Assembly: GCA_018287875.1 (NCBI GenBank) | Contig: JAGVVL010000001.1 | Location: 5,952,001 to 6,016,000, forward strand | From: Nigrospora sphaerica | Taxonomy: Eukaryota; Ascomycota; Sordariomycetes; Amphisphaeriales; Apiosporaceae | Length of the DNA stretch: 64,000 bases | Direction of reading: 5' to 3' | In this document: one piece after another, positions 59,437-64,000 of the stretch | Position numbering within the stretch: the stretch's first letter is position 1 | Layout of the letters: every line of letters begins with the position of its first letter | Notes under the pieces: generated by a model | Database searches by the model: none | The model's input: only the letters and a program-made list of their open reading frames with translations | What the model was told of the DNA's origin: nothing | Translations under genes and position numbers: made by a program

Positions 59437-62400
59437 TTAGAAAATCTCCTCGATGCCCGAGTCTTTGAAGTTCCTCTCCCTGTTCTCCCAGTATCCGTCC
59501 TTGCCGCCCTTGAGCCGCCAGACCTCCTCCTCACCTTCGCCGTCGCCGACGCGGACAAACCAGCGCGGGCTGAAGGTTTCACCACGGGCCTCCATATCCC
59601 GCCGGCGAACCCGCTGGCCCTCCTCGAGCCGGACCTTTTCGGCCTCGGCATCATCCAGCTTCCCTTCCTCGGCCAGCCGCTGGTCAGAGCGAAGGCGCGT
59701 GTCGGTGGGGGGCAGACGGTCACGCTCGATCTCAGTGATTTCGTTGAGCGAAGCGGCAAAGGTCGTCATTCCGTACGTGTTGACCGCGTTTGGTACGAGG
59801 TCGCCGACGCGCCAGATCTCCTGTCCTCCTTTGCCGGTGTTGGCATCAATCAACTTGAGCGAACCCGTCCAGGTACCGGTCAGGCTAGACCCCGTGTTCT
59901 GGCCGTCGGGGCCGAACGTGTCGACCTGCACGTCTTCTCCTCGGCCACCAAACATGCCGCGGGCGGAGCGGAATTCAATGTTGGCTTTGTCGCCGGTGCT
60001 CTCGTTGGTGACAGTCATGTTTCCGACCGGCTCGACGTACTTCTCGCCCATGACGACGTTCCGCAGGAACATGGTCGCCACGGTCCACGAGTACAGCTCA
60101 TCTGTCCCGTCTGGCAAGCGCAAAGCAACTCGGATACGGCCCTCGGTCGTCAGCTCGGCACTCTTGCCCCAGAACTTCTGCGTCGGTGCCGGGCTCTGGG
60201 TAAAGGACCACAGTGCCGAGTCCGCGTGCATGGCCAGTCGCACAGGGCGGTGAGTGACCTTCTCGACAATGAGGCGGAAACCGCCGGGCACTTCGGAGTC
60301 GGTGCGGAGCAGCTCGTACGTCTCACCCAGAAGAGGGTTGAAGGGCTTGCGGATGGAGCGCTCTTTGGCGCGGTTGTTGCTGAACTGAGACACGGCGAAA
60401 GCAGCGACATAGGAAAGGCGCTCCGTGGGTGTCTTGAGCTTGGAGGCCGCATCGAGCAACTGGGAGTACTCGAGCTGCTCAGCAACGCGCTGAAGTAATG
60501 AGGTGGGCTCGTTTGCGGAGACGGGCATTGAGATGGTGCTAAGGTCCTTGCCGACGTTCTTGCGCACAAAGGCAATGAGAGACGGCGGAGGCACAGTGGC
60601 CGGCGGGATGGTGCGGCGACGCTCGATACTCTTGTCGATGGGAAGCGGCGCGAGCGACTTTGGTTTGGGCGGGAACAGTGCGGCGCTATCGCTGGGGTCG
60701 AGGGGCTTTTCTTCCTCCTCGGCTGACGACTTGGACGATGAAGAATGGACCGAAGCATCATCTTCTGCCTCGGAGCCCTGCGAGTCTTCCTCTCCGCCCC
60801 GGCGAGCGATCATCATGACTTGGCCTCCATTGTCGGCCTCGCCCGCTTCGGCATCAAAGAACTCGTCGTTGGACACTACGGACTCCAGACTTCGTCTCGG
60901 GTTGGATGCAGCCGACACGGGAGCGGGGGTGCGCCGCCGTTTGCTCTTGGCGATCACGTTGGTAAACTCGGAGAGGACGGAATCGAGGTCGCTCAGCAGC
61001 GCGGCGCAATGACCGTGCGCGCTGCTGAGCTCCTCGCCCTTGGACGGCTTCCTCCCGTGTGATCCGTTGGCAGTTCCGGAGGCAACCGACAAGACCGAGC
61101 CCGAGGATTGTTGGTGGTGGTGACCGTGCGGGGGCACTGTGGTGCTTGACTTGCGCTTCCAGAAGGGACGCTTGTCCTGGCCTTGGTTGGGGAAGTAGCC
61201 TGCGGCTTCGCCCTCCTCGGCGCCAGCAGGCGCGGCGGGAGACAAGTGCGAGCTGCTCGTCGTCGGGCGGACGGGAGGCTGGTTGTTCGCTTCCATGTCC
61301 TTGACAAGGCGTCGGAGGGCGTCCCTCGTGCCCACTACGCGACTAACGAGAGATTCGACCTGCTGCCATTCCCTCTCCTCTTCAAGGTGGGAATTCGGAG
61401 GGCGCGCGAGGCCACCCGTCTGCAGCTGGGGCTTCTCTTTGGCGCCGGGGGCCGACGATTGCTCCGGATTGAGTTCGGGCTCAAGGCCTCTCGCGATGCG
61501 ACTCGCTTTCTCCAGCGCCTCGGCCCACTCGGTAAAGTCTTTCTCGTTGGCGGCCCGGAGGTGCCAGACCTCGGCGCCCGAGTCGATGTTGATCTCGCGG
61601 CGCCGTTCGTCGGCGGCGATGGCGGCGAGACTGAGGGGGATGGCGCCGCGGAGGGCCGAGGAGGAGCGGTTGTAGTAGTACGAGAGCGTACACGAGGAGA
61701 AATCCAACGAGAAGTAGCGGCGGGCGAAGCCTTGGCCCTTCTTCCGCCGCCTCTTGAGCAGGGTGCCCGTGTGGTACGCCGCCGATGTGCCCCCGTCACT
61801 ACGGCCGGCCAGCGATAGGGCCCTCGTCCGATGGCTATGCAGACTGTCGACCGAGTCGGAGGCAGCGGCGCCGGGCTGGGGGCTCGACTTCGCCAGGTTG
61901 GTCCTGCTCGCGGAGGCGGCCTGGTTCGGGAGATGATGGGCAATCTGAGGCGGTTGGGATGTCGGGTAGGTCAGCAAGACAAAGGTGGCCGTCTTGCTGG
62001 TCTGCTTGGAGAAGGTGTTGTCGAAGACCAAGCCGAACATGCCGCCCTGGCCGGGGAGAACGTCGTAGGTGCCCATGGAGACTTTGTCGGCCTCGCATTT
62101 GCCGTGCCACTTCATGATGGTGAAGCCCTTGCTCTGCAGCTGCTCCTGGGCGCTCTCGACATTGCTCTTGCCGAAGCGGCTGCCTTTGGCATTGTTGGAG
62201 GTCTCGGGGTTGTCAAAAGACTTGTTCAGTTCATCGACGCTCGTTGCCGATGCCAGGTTCGCGGTGCCGGAGCCCGGGTGTTTCACGATGCCGAAGTTGA
62301 CCGACTTCTTGTGTGGCTGCACACTCCATGATATGGTGTGGTCCTCGTCGACTTTGACCCAGCGAACAATGTAGGACTGCGGTAGTTCCCAAGTCAGCAC

Positions 62401-62516
62401 ACCGCAGATGCAGGGACGGACGAGGGGTGGCGCGACCGCCGCCCCGTTTGGGTACTTGGGGTCTCACGCAGAGGACGTACCTTGCTGTGGATCTCGAGTT
62501 GCTCGATTCCCGCCAT
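59437..62516 (-). CDS. OSH3: Oxysterol-binding-protein-related protein, Osh3 type (GOLD-PH-FFAT-ORD)
   Basis: A 991-residue lipid-transfer/sensor protein expected at ER-plasma membrane contacts. Exon 1 is 62516-62481 (12 codons, MAGIEQLEIHSK) and exon 2 is 62376-59437; the junction is GTACGT...CCGCAG and phase 0. An N-terminal GOLD-like domain (about 1-150) includes SYIVRWVKV and SVQPHKKSVNFGIVKHPG. A PH domain lies at about 212-307 (GTLLKRRRKK to EWAEALEKA). An FFAT-like core EFFDAEA (517-523) in an acidic setting should bind the ER protein VAP/Scs2; its seventh position is Ala instead of an acidic residue. The lipid-binding domain runs from about 611 to the end, with NPLLGETYE (691-699) and KFWGKS. 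The usual ORP signature EQVSHHPP is EKVTHRPV here (717-724). The domain order identifies Osh3. It is a housekeeping flank gene. Confidence 0.93.
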
Positions 62517-62523
62517 CTTTGCC

Positions 62524-62610
62524 CGTCGTCGTCGTCGTTGCCGTCGCCGTCGTCGTCGTCGTCGCCGTCGTTGTCGCTGTTGCCGTCACCGCCTCCGATG
62601 TCGTAGCTGT
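62524..62610. repeat. GTC/GCC trinucleotide tract in the OSH3 leader
   Basis: An imperfect (GTC)n with GCC and GTT interruptions starts 8 bases upstream of the OSH3 ATG (minus-strand reading GAC/ACG). It is probably in the 5' untranslated region or core promoter. Confidence 0.8.
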
Positions 62611-62790
62611 CGTCGCTGTCGTCGATCGCTATTGGCGCGCAGGCCGCGGCTCCGTGGCGAAGGGGGATGCCTTCTCCCGCTTTTGCAGCTAAGGCTATCC
62701 AACCTCGGACCCGATGTACGTCGTGCACACGGAGGTGCAGAAGTAGAACCTACTAGAGGTATCCAAGACGCAGGGTAGGGGGGCGCGTAA

Positions 62791-62805
62791 GGGGGGGGGG
62801 GGGGG
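62791..62805. repeat. G15 homopolymer
   Basis: Fifteen consecutive G about 275 bases upstream of the OSH3 start codon. Confidence 0.85.
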
Positions 62806-64000
62806 AGGCAGGTGAGTAGGAGACACCGCCGAGGCACTGTCCTGCTTTGCGTGTCGCGCCGGCAGAGTGAGGTTTGTTTCACTGTAGGAGGCGCGGGCGT
62901 TCCGGGGAATAAATGACACTGCTGCACTCCTTTACGGGGAAATGTGTTCTCTCCGGAAGGGGGTTTGGCCTGCAGTCGGCTCGCATGGGAATAGAGAGGG
63001 TGGGCGGGATGGGATAGGACAGCCGAGCACACCAGCTCAGACCAGCACACGCACTCTCACACACGCATACGGCACGGCACAGCACAGCTCAGTCGGCACA
63101 GCGCGGCAGTACGCGAACGAGGTATGTGAGAGGCAGGTATTTTTTGTGTACCGCTCACTAAGGTACGGGGCAGGCGGGTTGTTCACTTATACATATAGCC
63201 CGTCCATGCCAAAGGCAAACAGCCAGCACGTCGTTCCTCCTCTCATCTCCCATCCCACCCACGGCCAATCCATGCCCGTCGTCGTTTTCGCGTAATTCGC
63301 TTTCGCGGCTGGTAGCGATCGGGTGGGGTGGGGGCCGTTGGGCGGCTTGCCCAGCTCTGGTTTGGCTTGGCCTTGCAGGCAGAGAGAAAGCTCCGACTGA
63401 GGCTATGTACTACAAACGAGCCCGCCGGCCAGGGGTTGTAGCTAGGTAAGTAATGAGGGCCTCATATCCATCTACCTAAAGTACTTTCCATACCTACCTG
63501 ACCTAGTTGTCCAACCTGCCCGCCTGCCCGCACTGGAATGGGAATGGATGAAATCAATGGTTTTCTAGTTTTATGAGTGCCTCGTCGGCTGAGCTTCACG
63601 GTACTAGCGGAGGCTTTACCAACTGGCACCTTTTCCCCATTCCGTGCCGCTTGACAGCTGCCCCTCTGACGTTGGGGTAGCAGCCGTCTTACAGGGTCAT
63701 TATTACATGGAACGGAAGCTCCCCCATAACACCGCCAAACGGACAAGCCCGAGAATGGCCGGTTCAGACACCGCCTCAGCCTCTGGCCAAGCGGACACCA
63801 GCCTTCCAACGCCTCAGGCCACCACCTTTCAGGCCCGCGTAATTGGTAGAGGGGGTGGTACATGTACTCGAAGGATGGGCATGGTTCTTCCTTCAAGTGG
63901 GGGCTCGTAATGTAATCCGGATGCCCGGCTGATCGTGTCCCCTTCTTCCAGCATGTACCATTCCATCAGCCCCTACCAGTTCGCCAGCCCCCTCCCCGTG

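Larger units (their letters stand above)
62517..64000. other. Upstream region of the OSH3 gene, to the window end
   Basis: Immediately upstream of the OSH3 ATG is a GTC/GCC trinucleotide tract (62524-62610), then a G15 run (62791-62805) and CA-rich sequence. The TAGCTAGGTAAGTA word recurs at 63439-63452, and TACCTAAAG/TACCTACCTG words lie at about 63474-63500. No gene is supported; frames at 62942-63295 and 63462-63910 have no motif. Confidence 0.6.

Noticed and set aside
59453..62331. Plus-strand frames opposite OSH3 (such as 59453-60253 and 61183-61818)
   Set aside because: Antisense shadows of the continuous OSH3 exon, Ser/Arg-rich and without motifs.

Overview
This window comes from a filamentous ascomycete (Pezizomycotina, probably Sordariomycetes). 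The evidence is short GT...AG introns with CTAAC-like branch sites, Zn2Cys6 regulators, a SAT-initiated non-reducing polyketide synthase, GC-rich coding regions and CT-rich leaders. The class-level guess is an inference from protein character only. I recognise eight protein-coding genes, about 18 kb of coding sequence in 64 kb, so the region is gene-poor for a fungus of this kind. I found no tRNA, rRNA, CRISPR array or intact transposon.

Layout: 2-1048 (+) is the 3' end of the RNA polymerase III largest subunit gene. 10608-14000 (+) is an eight-exon gene for a Cmr1/Pig1-type melanin regulator with two C2H2 fingers plus one Zn2Cys6 cluster. 18713-19625 (+) is a hydroxynaphthalene reductase. 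26213-27472 (-) is an AflR-type Zn2Cys6 regulator. 37085-43644 (-) is a SAT-KS-MAT-PT-ACP-ACP-TE polyketide synthase of the 1,3,6,8-tetrahydroxynaphthalene synthase type. 50932-52857 (-) is a secreted five-exon multicopper oxidase. 56073-57233 (+) is a DUF92/TMEM19 membrane protein. 59437-62516 (-) is an Osh3-type oxysterol-binding-related protein.

The middle five genes read as a spread-out DHN-melanin cluster. The synthase makes tetrahydroxynaphthalene, the reductase converts it to scytalone, the oxidase is placed to polymerise the final dihydroxynaphthalene outside the cell, and two regulators of different families could control expression. Scytalone dehydratase is not visible, and only one reductase gene is present, so other steps must be encoded elsewhere or done by the same reductase. 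The RNA polymerase III, DUF92 and Osh3 genes are housekeeping flanks.

The spacers between genes (2.2 to 9.6 kb) contain homopolymer G/C runs, microsatellites, a few short tandem repeats and recurring CCTAGGTA/TAGGTACC words. They contain no reading frame that I can support as a gene. Exon boundaries were derived by hand from splice consensus, reading frame and family conservation.
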